From Toxotes chatareus (taxonomy: Eukaryota; Chordata; Actinopteri; Toxotidae): a stretch of DNA of 64,000 nt. Each line of letters begins with the position of its first letter. Positions within the stretch are counted from its first letter, which is position 1. Below the pieces are notes generated by a model, which searched no databases, was not told the origin of the DNA, and saw only the letters and a list, made by a program, of their open reading frames with translations. Shown here one piece after another: positions 22,901 to 33,195 of the stretch. The translations under genes were made by a program, and so were the position numbers. The stretch spans positions 26,621,577-26,685,576 of the forward strand of contig CM028884.1 in assembly GCA_016801885.1 (NCBI GenBank), read 5' to 3'.

Positions 22901-25685
22901 AGCACTGGTAAAGTTTGTTGATGCGAGCAACGTCATTACTGCTCATGTATGTAGCTTGTCCGAAGATAAGGTTAGGATTGCTCTTGGCGACGATGGTTGG
23001 CTGCCCGTTTTTGGAGAAGGCGAAACTTGAGGAGGACACAAACATAACAGTTTTCATATATTGAGAGCTACACACACACAAACACACACAAATGTAAACC
23101 TACCCCTCTCAAGTAATTAAAGTCAGAATGATATGTAAATACTGCAAACACAGACGCATGAAGTCACACAAACACTCACTTGCTGTAATGCATGACAGAG
23201 TTGAAGTCGTAGGGGGTTCCCAAGTTGTTAGTCCACACCTTTCTGAAGTTTGATTCCTTTCCTGCACGGATGGAAAGAACTAATTAAATATTAAAGAACA
23301 ACTTTTACATTTTCACCTGTTTCAGCCCTCCACTTCGGTCCAGGCTGAAGTAGCTGCACAGACTGGCTGCCCTGAAATTCAGTACAGATGTTCATGATGC
23401 CCAGAGGACGAATCCTAATCTGGTGACTCGGTGTCCAAGAGGACGTCCTCGATTGTCCTCATTGCCGTGCAACAAATAGACGCAGGACTGTGAAATAAAG
23501 GTTTGTGTGGGTGAGCTGACCTGACTGAATGTTCTGGGTGAGGATGCTGACGTATCTGTCCCGGTCTGAGCGGACGTGCTCATGGTGGAAACCGAGAGCA
23601 TGGAGAACCTCGTGCTGCACCGTGTCCGTGTACAAACAACCGTTTTTCCTCAGGGAGACTGGCTGTCCTCGGCTCTGACGCCCCAGGTAGGACCAGCACC
23701 TGCCACAGACACAGACACACACACAATAAAACAGGTATTGTTTTGTTGACACATTAGTGTTGTTGACACATCCCTGGCCTCTTGTGTTGTCTGACAAATT
23801 CTGAAGTCAACTGGCTAAGTGGATGTGTATCATCTTCCACTTTCTGTCTGTCTCCACTGTCTTCAGCTGTTAATAAAGCCATGCTAAATAAATAAATAAA
23901 CAAACAACTGGTCAATAGATGATGACAAAGTTGTCACCAGCAGAGTGAAAACACCAACTGCTGATATTTATTTTGGTGTGTGTGTGTGTGTGTGTGTTTC
24001 TACCCAGATCCAGAGAAGAAGTGGAGGTAATTCCGATGCCACCAGCGTTTCCAGACAAAGCGAATGCAGGTGGATCGGTGGAAGGTCAGCAGGCTCCTGA
24101 TGATGATGTTGCGCTCCTCACTGGCTGCAGAGACAAAGTACAGGCAGCTGAGAACAGACTACACCCTCCCTCAAGCAAAGTACAGTAACTTTCATTTTCA
24201 GTTTTTCAAAGTAACCCTGTTCAAATCAAACTCTCTCCTTTTATCTCAGGTGCTAAACACAGAGAGAAAAGAAATTATTAAAACATTTTTCTTACAACAT
24301 GGGATGGAAATGTCCTAAAGAACGCACCCTGAGCTGCTGTCAACAAATAACACCACAAATAAGAGCAAACATTTCCTAAATAACTTTTCAGTCGTCCTTT
24401 CCAGCTATAAACTTAAAAATTACTTACCTACTTAACTTTAATGTAGTCTTTGTTTTCTTGTGACTTATTTGATAGTTTTCCTTCTTTGGGCTTTGAACAC
24501 TTATATAAAGGAAACCATCTAAGAGGTTTAGAGGATAAATGTCTCTTTGGTGAAACTGCTAACAAGTCAAACATGTAACTCGTGATGACGATGATTTAAT
24601 ATTTGGTTGATAGTAGATAGCTGTAGCTACAGCTACCAGGGAAATGTAGTGGAGTGAAAAGTGGGGTAGAAGTAGGGAATGGGATTAGCACCTCATAAAT
24701 GTACTTAAGCTCAGTACTGGAGTGAATGTACTTAGTAATTTTCCACCAAGTGTTAAGACAATACTTGTTCATTCTGCAGAAAGATTTTGGTTTTGTAAAG
24801 TGCTACTTACTGTATTCAGAGGAGATAGAGACGGGGACTATGACGAAGCCTCTGCTTTTAGGCCACTTGCAGCCTCTGGCTGTGCAGGGGTCTGCGTTCC
24901 TGTTTAGATTTGGCACAATGTCACCGTGGGTCAGGGTCCCTGCAGAACGACAAACAGACATTTACATGAATATTTAAACAAGTTTTATTTGTCACACATT
25001 CCCATTTTTAAAATGAAAGCCAATGAGCAAAAATCTTTTTCATTTTTCATTAATTTGTCAGTTACTTTTTCGATTATTTGATTAGTTATTTAGTTTTGTA
25101 AAATACTGAAAAATGTCATTTTCAAGTTCCCAGACCTTAAGCTAATCACCCTAACAATTTGCCTGTTTTTACCAAACCTCATTGTATTTTTGCCATCCTG
25201 TATTGATTCAACCAGAAGAGTTGGACCATAGAAAACCTCTGTCTTACTTATGCCAGCGTTGGCTCTTGCGATGATTTCAGAGACGTGTAAAGGTGCGTCT
25301 GGAGGCAAACAGAGAAAACAGAGGGCGTCAGAAACCAGGAGCCGCAGTTTAACATGTGATGTTAATATCTGGGGAATTCTCCATCAGTCGACTCACCTGG
25401 TTGATTTCCATCTTCAGTCGCACCCTGCAGCACAAAAGAACAATATTGGAAATTTTTAAATGACATTTTTTCAGATGTTTTTTCAGATGATTCTGTTCAG
25501 TGAAAGTCAAACATGTAATTATGTTCATGACTTAGGTTGCTTTTTTCTTAGTTCATGTCAAGTTGATGTTGTTGAAACTACATGTTTTTTACAGAATAAA
25601 CAATTCCCAGTGCTGAAAAAGTCAGACGTACTGGAGGAATGGCTGTCAACGAGAAGAAGAAGAGGAAGAGGAGAACAGGAATCAT
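22901..25685 (-). CDS. Astacin metalloprotease, hatching-enzyme / six-cysteine type
   Basis: Secreted zinc endopeptidase of the astacin family (M12A). Coding exons on the minus strand are 25685-25632, 25424-25397, 25298-25248, 24939-24811, 24124-24004, 23699-23521, 23261-23180 and 23025-22901; all phases join in frame. A short signal peptide (MIPVLLFLFFFSLTA) is followed by a propeptide whose HGD probably supplies the aspartate switch. The mature domain begins near NADPCTARGCKWPK; the two cysteines there mark hatching enzymes and c6ast/nephrosin relatives. The zinc motif HEVLHALGFHHEH is in exon 6 and the Met-turn SVMHY in exon 7. The domain ends at INKLYQC. About 257 residues is usual for the family. 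The final T|GTGAGT may be a donor completing a stop in a further exon; otherwise the frame reads on to 22830. The multi-exon structure argues against an intronless high choriolytic enzyme. Substrate (egg envelope or other) cannot be told from sequence. Confidence 0.9.
23975..23997. repeat. (TG)n microsatellite in astacin intron
   Basis: Uninterrupted TG repeats directly next to the exon 5 donor of the astacin gene. Confidence 0.9.
24641..24750 (-). mobile_element. Dispersed teleost repeat (threshold 'GTACTTAAGT' family)
   Basis: The reverse complement carries GGTGGAAAATTACTAAGTACATT and TACTTAAG-like strings. I remember these as the start of a very common dispersed fish repeat. The same family is seen at 58576-58740 (plus) and as a fragment at about 40407-40440. 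Confidence 0.55.
25005..25140 (+). mobile_element. Dispersed teleost repeat ('GATTAATTGATTAGTT' family)
   Basis: Contains CGATTATTTGATTAGTTATTTAG, then TGTAAAATACTGAAAAATGTC. These are hallmarks, as I remember them, of a common dispersed fish repeat. Related copies lie at 27470-27720 and 34471-34790. This copy sits in an intron of the astacin gene. Confidence 0.5.
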
Positions 25686-25715
25686 GACGGTGGTCCTCTC
25701 CGGTTCAACTTCAAA

Positions 25716-25868
25716 TCTGAAAATACAGGAGAATCTGAGCAGTGTTTGGTGCATAAGTTTTGGTGCATCTAAGTGTCTAAGTGTTAAATCAGTGAGGTAA
25801 GAATGGAAAGAATAAGAAGGAGATGAGTGGGGTTTACCTGTTGTACCGGGAGTCTGGTGCTGAATACA
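25716..25868 (-). promoter_or_regulatory. Putative 5' untranslated exons of the astacin gene
   Basis: On the minus strand a donor CAG|GTAAAC ends a short leader exon at 25838. An acceptor TTTCAG|ATTTGA starts the coding exon at 25716, 31 bases before the ATG. With the TATA box near 25890, this predicts a short non-coding first exon starting around 25860-25868. Confidence 0.5.
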
Positions 25869-25889
25869 GCAGGTGCTCAGCTCCTGGCT

Positions 25890-25896
25890 CTTTATA
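25890..25896 (-). promoter_or_regulatory. TATA box of the astacin gene
   Basis: TATAAAG on the minus strand, about 30 bases upstream of the predicted leader exon. A TATA box suits a gene with tight tissue- or stage-specific expression. Confidence 0.55.
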
Positions 25897-27469
25897 GGCA
25901 GCTCTCACAGGGTGTGGCTTTGGTTTTTAAATCTGTCAGCTCAGGTGTCAGAGAAGTGCTCAGTTTATTTGAAGCTGCTCACATATTCAGTCAACAATGA
26001 TTTTACAGGAAGGAAATCACATCCAGTGGTGGAGAAGGAATTCAGATCCTTTAGTCAAAGAAAACCTCACAAATGTAAAACCACACATTGTGCAGAAAAA
26101 CACCTCCGTTAGAGTTGTACTGTTCTGTATTATTATCACCTCCACAAAAGCTGTTATCACTGTTTGTTGTTCTGTTTATTTATTTATTTATTTGTCAGCA
26201 GAATTGTGCCAAAAAAAGCGCTGAACCAAACATAACGAAGTGCGGGGCACGGCCCAGGGAAGAACCCAGTACATTCTGATGAAAGGGACGGATTCAGGAA
26301 TATCACTTTCCTGCAAGGTTGGCATTTTTTAACATTTTACTCATTTTCTCAGGGAATAAGGTTTGGATCTTCATCATATTCATGGTACTTACTGTGTTTT
26401 ATGGCAAATAAATAATTCATACTGTCAGACATGACGGATTGTTTGGCCTTGGTGGAGAGTTGCACTTTACTGAGTGCGCAATTTAACTGTTAAGTTAGTT
26501 GAGGAAAAGGAAAATTGAACAACTTTATTGCTGCTGTGCATCATAATCTGTAAGAAACCATCATTTATCAGCTTGTCATGTTTTGTGTGTAAGATCTTAA
26601 TGTGTAAAGTGACTAAAGCTGTCGGGCAAATGTGTCGGAGTAAAACGCACATTTCCCTCTGAATGGTTGTGGCTGAGTCGAAAACAAAATCTAAACAGCA
26701 ATGAACCCTTGGGCATGTTGAGAGGAACTTGTCAAAAAAAAAGAGCCATGAAATTCGTTTAGTCACAATGAATTTCATGTTTAAATTTAATGTTGTTTTT
26801 TCTCATTTTATCGTACGTTACTGGATGGCAAAGCCCGTGCTCTTCTCAGGGGTGAGGGTATTGTTATATAAAGATCTTATTCAATACTCTGCTCATCAGG
26901 TTAGGACACATCATCGCTCAACGTGTTGCAAGCAGGTTGTCTGTGGACAGAAGCATGTGAATGGATGAGTTATTTTCAAGTGACAAAATAACAATGGTCT
27001 ATTGTTCACTTTGATTCAAAGGACGTTGTGTGGTAGAAACCAGGAACCACTTTTTATTTTTAATAGCTTCCCATGAAAGGGTTTAGGTTCAATAAACAAA
27101 TTAGAAATACAAAATCAAAGTAAAACATATTTAAATTGGAACTGTTCTCTGTAGAGCGCATTCCTCCACTAAGGCCAAACAATCCTCCACACGTCTCTTT
27201 AGTTCTGATAACATAAACATTTTATTTGTCATAAAACACGACAAGTGCAGTGTTTGTGTAAGATGCAGATTCAGCATTTTCTTCCACCATATCAGTATTA
27301 ATAACAGGATCTGCACCAAACTAAACCATAAATCTAAACACCATAAATATGTCTGATTTCTCACACGTTGAAAAAAAACCTTGTTGGTCAAAATACACAG
27401 AGGGAATTTGAAGGATTGAGGGAAGACACTTACCTTTACACCACAAGCTGTATCACAGTATCTCAAGTA

Positions 27470-27720
27470 GGCCTGCAACTAAGAGTTATTTTCATTATTT
27501 TCATTATCTTCATTATCAGTGTGAGTGACTGCCAATCATTTTTCCAATTGTTCAGTCTATGAAATTAAATGCCAGAAAAAAGTGAAAAATGCTTGTTATA
27601 ATTTCCCACAGACCAAGGTGACCCAAGGTGGTCCAAAAGCCACAGATATTCAGTTTACAGTCAGAAGGACAAAAGAAAAAAACCCCATCAAATCGAACCA
27701 GCAAACTGTTTATTCAGTTT
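27470..27720 (+). mobile_element. Dispersed teleost repeat ('GATTAATTGATTAGTT' family)
   Basis: Starts GGCCTGCAACTAA. It continues with TTCAGTCTATGAAAT and AAAGTGAAAAATGC, then GACCAAGGTGACCCAAGG and AGATATTCAGTTTACAGTC. This order matches the consensus I remember for this fish repeat. Confidence 0.6.
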
Positions 27721-29929
27721 TGGGGTTTTTTCTACATTCTGCTTTTTTGGTTTGTATTATGTAAGTTATGTAAGTTCAACACAAAGAAGAACCAGCATAT
27801 TCATAATGGTCCACCTGACAGGTGCAATCATCACTTGTCACTTTTTTTGTCAACATGAACAGAAAGTTATCTCAGTCTCTGAGCGTTCACATGCAAACCG
27901 ACATTACTGGAGGCTTTAGAGCAGCGATGACATGCGGAGGAGCTCAGGCTTTAAATTGACATTTAAAGCTTCCAGTCATTATATGTGACCTCAAAGAACA
28001 AAACAGTCTCCTGGTTACTGGGGAATGTGGCACGGCTGCATGTTGTAGTTGGGTGCACATGTGTGACATGTACTGTAGGTGATTTGTTTTTTCTGACTTG
28101 CAAGGCTACGGCACACACAAACTGCCGGTACTATCACACACACTACGAAACCATGGAACACACCTTTATTCTTTAGTGCTTTATTTTAAGGATCCCTTAG
28201 TTTAACTTATGACATTTAACCTTCACATTTTGGTGTGTGCTGTAGAGACAGCTGTGTTATATGATACAAATTTATAGGAAAAAAAGAAAACTATACAGAA
28301 CACAGAAGAGCGTAAATAGGTGGAGTTAATGTTTGGCCATGTTCGTCACTTTCTGTGATATTTACTGAACAGAACTGCAAATATCTGGTCAAACTGTAAC
28401 AGACAATATCTGTATATCGATTCACAACTGGAAATATTATCTTCTCCCTTCATACTGGAATCCAAGAAAACATACAAAACACTTTCAGAAAAAAAACATA
28501 CACTTTTCAAATGCAAGTCTCAATCAAAAACCCATTCATGTCCATGTGGCAGCAGAAATGTCAGAGACAGAGAACTCACAGCTCAACAGATCAAATAAAA
28601 GTTGTATGAATGTAAGTGAGAATTTTTTTTCTTCCTTATTTGGGTGAACTAACCCTTTAACATCAGGAACGGCAGACATACAGGGAACGACAAGATGAAC
28701 TGTTCCTCAACCGACTGTTTAAATATGTTTTGTCATTTAAATGTGAGGTGAGATCTTTTTGTTTTCAGCTTCTGAGCGTTTCTGTGACAGACACACCTGA
28801 GAACTGGATCCTACCAAGGGCCATAAGATTGATTACACTTCTGCTGCTCCCACGAGAAAATCACTGATCTGTTTTCTGGATGGTGAGACTGACAACAGGC
28901 CTGGCTTGAGGATTTGTGCCAGGAAGATCACTACATCATCACTTACACACTTGGAGCTAACACGATTTTACACTGATCTCCTTAAAGCAGGTGAGAGTGC
29001 TGCCACATTAGTGAAACCCCTTCTCTGCCTACGTGACTTTGGGCTCAGTGGATGCGATTCCTCAGTTTTGGAACTGCACTGCCAGGCACCTCAAAAAACA
29101 AGCTGATGTTTCAGATGGTCAGGCGCCCTGATGCCCTGATACCGCAGAAATGGTCAGGCTGGTTTGCTGCTGAGCAGCAAATCACCTCTAATGTGCACGC
29201 TGTTTATGCTGCTGATATCAGGTCACCAGCTCTGTCAGCTGTTCAAAAAGAATGCTATGCTAAGGACAGCAAATGTACAAGAACTAACACTGCCTCTGGG
29301 ACCACACCAAACATTTTTTGAAACTGCACAGCCAGTTTCTTTCTGTTTATTTCGTTCCTGTGCGTGTTAGTCATATAGTAATGCAGCCAGACAGTTTTGA
29401 TTCTCCATTTCTTTCTTTAGGTAAATGAGTTACTGGCTTTAGCACAACCAGTTGTGGTGCATTCTGTTAATGCATCTTTCTTCCTGCTCCAGGAGGATCG
29501 ATGAAACTGCATGAGGACCCAATAGGTTTGTGACCATTACCATAACTGAGAGCTCCAGCAATGAAACGGTTAACTGTGGATACTGATGCATGTGTGTGTG
29601 TGTGCATCTGCACAGGCACTGCCGGTGTAGGTGTACTCTTCTTTTGGCTATTAAACTCATTGTACATGATGTTCTGTATGTGTTGGAGGACTAGTTGCAG
29701 TTGGAGTGTCTGTCTCCACCTGCTGCTGTGTGCCGCTGCAGCTCCTCACCCCTGGTGCCGCATCCCTCCACTGCCTCTGCCTGCTCTTGGCCTGAGAGAT
29801 GTGTGGATATGACAGAGGCAGCATTTTTCCAGTAAGTGATTTGGAACTGAGTTGTCCGTTGAAGGATTAGTGAGCTGCACAGGGCTTCTGTTGGAAACGC
29901 TTATTAAGATTTTGTGGTGGAAAGAGAAT

Positions 29930-30110
29930 CAAACGACCACAAGGAATCTCAAAACAAAATACAAAGAGATATAAAAAATGAAAAAGAGAAGAAGAAGAAC
30001 TACATAGAGATGTCAAACAACCACAAAGAGACACACAAACACTCAAAAAACTAGAAAAACAAATAGACAAAAACAAAGACATTCAAAAGAACAAGAGAGT
30101 GCATTTTCCG
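29930..30110. repeat. Degenerate A-rich tandem repeat
   Basis: Imperfect units around ACAACCACAAAGAGACACA, typical of decayed minisatellite-like repeats in fish DNA. Confidence 0.5.
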
Positions 30111-30665
30111 AAGCAGCTGGAGGCTGATCTGTATGTACTGAGATTTTTATGTTGAATTCTTTTAATGCTCATGAAGGCAGCTGTAAGGCTATCTATCTAG
30201 CTTTCACTGGAGCTTTCCCAGTAACCACCAGCTATCACCTGGTAGCTTTTATTTTGAAAATCTGGCCCACATCAGAACTCCCCTTTAAGTTTCTGTTACT
30301 GTTTTGCTTTGAAAATCTGTGTTTGTGTGTAGAAACCTCAGGGAGGCAAACTGATCTGTATCAGCTGTGTGTGCCCACCTGCAATTAAAGGTTGCCATGG
30401 CGATGGTAACTGCTTAGTTACTGCTGGTTTAAGCAGGGATTACGCTGAGTCTCACCTTTCCAACTCTGCCTTATCACTCGCTGTAATTCACATCAGTTCC
30501 TTCCTGTCTACCTTATTCTCTGGGCCGTTCCCGTGGGTGGAACCTCCAGTGAGAAAGCAGAAGCAGCAATCGTGGTTCTTTCAAAACCGATTCACCTTCA
30601 GTTTAGTAAATACTGCTTTGTGTGTTTTTTTTAACAGATATTTAACTAAAGCAGCATTTTCTACA

Positions 30666-31143
30666 ATGTCCTTGTGGAGTATGTGTTGTGCTGTTCATGG
30701 CTGTACTAACAACCAGACCGAGCTACATCTGTGGCTTCAACAACGGCGTGTTGAACATGCACCCAGAATAAGCCGTAACCAGCGGTTTCCATCTCCTGCC
30801 TACAGACGAAGAATCCCAAAGAATGTGGCTGAAAAACCTCAACCTGAACAGACCACCCAAAACGCTGTATGTGTGCTCATTTCATTTTGTTGACAAGAAG
30901 CCAGCCTCAAACATGTTGGATGGGGTTGAGATCAGAGCTCTGCACAAGCAAGTCAAGTTCTTCCACATCAAACTGGAACAACCTTTCTGTTATGGAGCTG
31001 TGAGGAGGCAGAAAAGAGACAAACACACACAGTTGTCTAAAATAGCACTGTGTGTGGCTGCATTGAGGATTTTAGGGGTCGAGTGTGGACCATCAAAAAC
31101 AGCCCAGTGTGTATTTTGTTCCTCAGGTATAAGGACTCATTGA
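30666..31143 (+). pseudogene. Frameshifted THAP-type zinc finger relic
   Basis: The ATG at 30666 opens MSLWSMCCAVHGCTNN, which is the start of a THAP domain (first zinc cysteines C-x4-C). After about 55 codons the frame is lost. The reading continues in the next frame from about 30823 with MWLKNLNLNRPP and YVCSFHFVDKKP, which supply the conserved W and the C-x2-H of the C2CH zinc site. The two halves line up with one THAP domain only if a +1 shift near 30800-30823 is allowed. The C-terminal part ends at a TGA (31141-31143) with no further recognisable domain. THAP domains occur in host DNA-binding proteins and in P-element-like transposases; which source applies is unclear. Confidence 0.6.
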
Positions 31144-31214
31144 TCTGAGTTTTAAACCAAAGGAGCAAACTTCCTCCAGTTTAACCTGACATACAGAATT
31201 TCTTTGAAAACCTC

Positions 31215-31275
31215 TTCAGAATCAGAATCAGAATCAGAAAAACTTTATTAGGTAGGGAAATTCTTTTATTACTTA
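31215..31275. mobile_element. LINE-type 3' tail
   Basis: CAGAATCAGAATCAGAAAAACTTTATTA followed by GGGAAATTC. I remember this as a frequent 3'-terminal segment of fish non-LTR retroelements. Confidence 0.5.
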
Positions 31276-33100
31276 CAACTCCCAATTGAAAATGAAGAAA
31301 ATAAGAAAATTGCTCATAGAGTGTGTAGTAAGAGAAAAAAGTTTCTAAAATAAATAAGTGAAGTGAAAACAAAAAAATAAAGGATGGTATGATGAAAATC
31401 AAAAAAATCTTGTGTTGCACATAAGCTGCAGTGATGTTTCTGGCTCAGCAGGTTACAGCAGTGATTGACATGAAAATGAAACGTGCTGTTGACTTCACAG
31501 AGCAGTACATGCTAAATGTATGTGATTATTAATACCAGGTATGTTTGCATATTACACAAAGGTCTGGGTGTGTAATTATGTTTGGGCGTGTGAATGGTAA
31601 AAGTATTACAACATTAAATTTTCACATACTTATTCTAATGGGCCTGTGGTGCAGAGCCATAACCAATGTAAGGTTGTTGTTTCACAAACAACATTTCTTA
31701 GTACGTTTATTTATTTTGTCAGCTTTGGTCTCTTTGTGGAAATTGTTGATTCTAAAAATGCATTAATACCAGCTTTCTACTTGAAACATGGACCGACAAT
31801 ATAATTGAGAAGGATACTGTGATATTATTGTTTTGTTTTGTTTTTTTCTTATAAATAGCTGGAAAAACATAGTGTAAAAAAAAGATTTTTGATCAGGAAG
31901 ATGAAGATGAAGAAGTGCATCTGATTTCAGTGGTGTCTATGGTGCATTTGAATATTCAACAGTTAGTAAAGAATCCCTGTTTGTTTGTATGGAACTTAAC
32001 ATATTTACAAAGTGCTTAAACAAAGAAAACAAAGAATAAATGAGACTGCTAAAATTATACACTAAAGAGTTATAATTAAGCGGACGAGTGTACCGGACCT
32101 TTGTCAGAATTACTATAGCCAGTAGAGGGCACCTTATCGCTCAGTCGATCAATCAATCAATCAGACTTCATTTGTATAGCACTTTTAATACAAACACAAC
32201 GTAACATAAAAATACATTTCTGTGTTAGTAATTTATAAACATTGAAAATGACATTTACTGTAGTTTCATTAAGCTGCAGCTGGGATCTGGCTGTTTTTAT
32301 TTCCCTTCAAACAAAATAAAGGAAGCATGCAAAGACTGAAATGTTTTTAGACACTAAAAAGAAATCTTTGTCTCAGGAACACTCTGCATTGATGTTTTAG
32401 CTTTGATTGAGGTTTAAGTCAAGTATGGTTTTTTACAATCGTGCAGAGGAAGGTGATTGGATTTTTGAGTCCTAGGGTCTGCATTTTCTGTGCAGCTCTA
32501 ACAAACTCCATCAGTCAGAGGGACAGAGCAGCCTGTATGTGAGTGAAACCTCTGTACCGGGAAAAGGCTTATCATGGCACTGAAAGCAGCAGACAGTTTG
32601 GATTCTGGTATTTCCCATCCGTCTAATGTCCTTATAAATGTGTTTTTGAAAAAAGATAAATATAATCAATAAACAGAAAATACTTTACAATACACTTTGT
32701 ATTGTATACTTTGTAGTGCTGTGTAAATAAAATATTCCAATTGTTGACTCCAGCACAACATTTTTACAAAGCTTAGCATGCCCTGCTCTCTGCTGGCTGA
32801 AACCATGTACAACACTTTGCAAAAGTGCACTTGCTCTGCTTGGAATAATAACTTGAGTCTGATGTGTTTTAAGATAAAAGTATAAACGATAAAAGATAAA
32901 AGTATATGTTCTTTATTTGTATATATATATATAAAGTAATAAATACGCAAACAAATAAAATAGTTAAAAGATTAAAAAAAAAACTAAACATCTTTTTTAA
33001 AAAACAGCATAGTACATGTATATGTACATATAATGTGGTGATACAAACTATGCAATAACCATAGACTGTACACACGCGTGCGCCGTCATCTGACTGATCA
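31276..33100. other. AT-rich non-coding stretch
   Basis: No gene is recognised. It contains a tail-like TCAATCAATCAATCAGACTTCATTTGTATAGCACTTT segment (about 32142-32190) that resembles a common fish retroelement end. The remainder is AT-rich. Confidence 0.5.
32142..32190. mobile_element. Retroelement tail with (ATCA)n
   Basis: A short ATCA tandem run followed by TTTGTATAGCACTTTTAATACAAA, a motif seen (from memory) at the end of many dispersed fish repeats. Confidence 0.5.
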
Positions 33101-33107
33101 GATGATG

Positions 33108-33115
33108 GTCACGTG
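33108..33115 (+). promoter_or_regulatory. CLEAR-type E-box upstream of atp6v0d1
   Basis: GTCACGTG, matching eight of ten bases of the CLEAR consensus GTCACGTGAC bound by TFEB/TFE3, lies about 80 bp upstream of the atp6v0d1 start codon. V-ATPase genes are known members of the lysosomal CLEAR network, so this is a plausible functional site. A short palindrome (CATCTGA-CTGA-TCAGATG) sits just 5' of it, at about 33087-33105. Confidence 0.55.
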
Positions 33116-33195
33116 CTTCAGTCAGCTGATGCTAACGCTAACCGGACGGTCGGACGGTTCTCCTGCTGCAGAGACGGATCTGACGGTCAGACAGG

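Larger units (their letters stand above)
25900..30660. other. Gene-poor stretch with repeats
   Basis: No gene is recognised. The stretch contains a GTGGTGGAGAAGGAATTCAGATCC-like dispersed fish repeat fragment (about 26030-26070), a TTTA microsatellite (26168-26191), a copy of the 'GATTAATTGATTAGTT' family (27470-27720) and a degenerate A-rich tandem repeat with CAAACAACCACAAAGAGACAC-like units (29930-30110). The longest open frames have no family signature. Confidence 0.5.
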
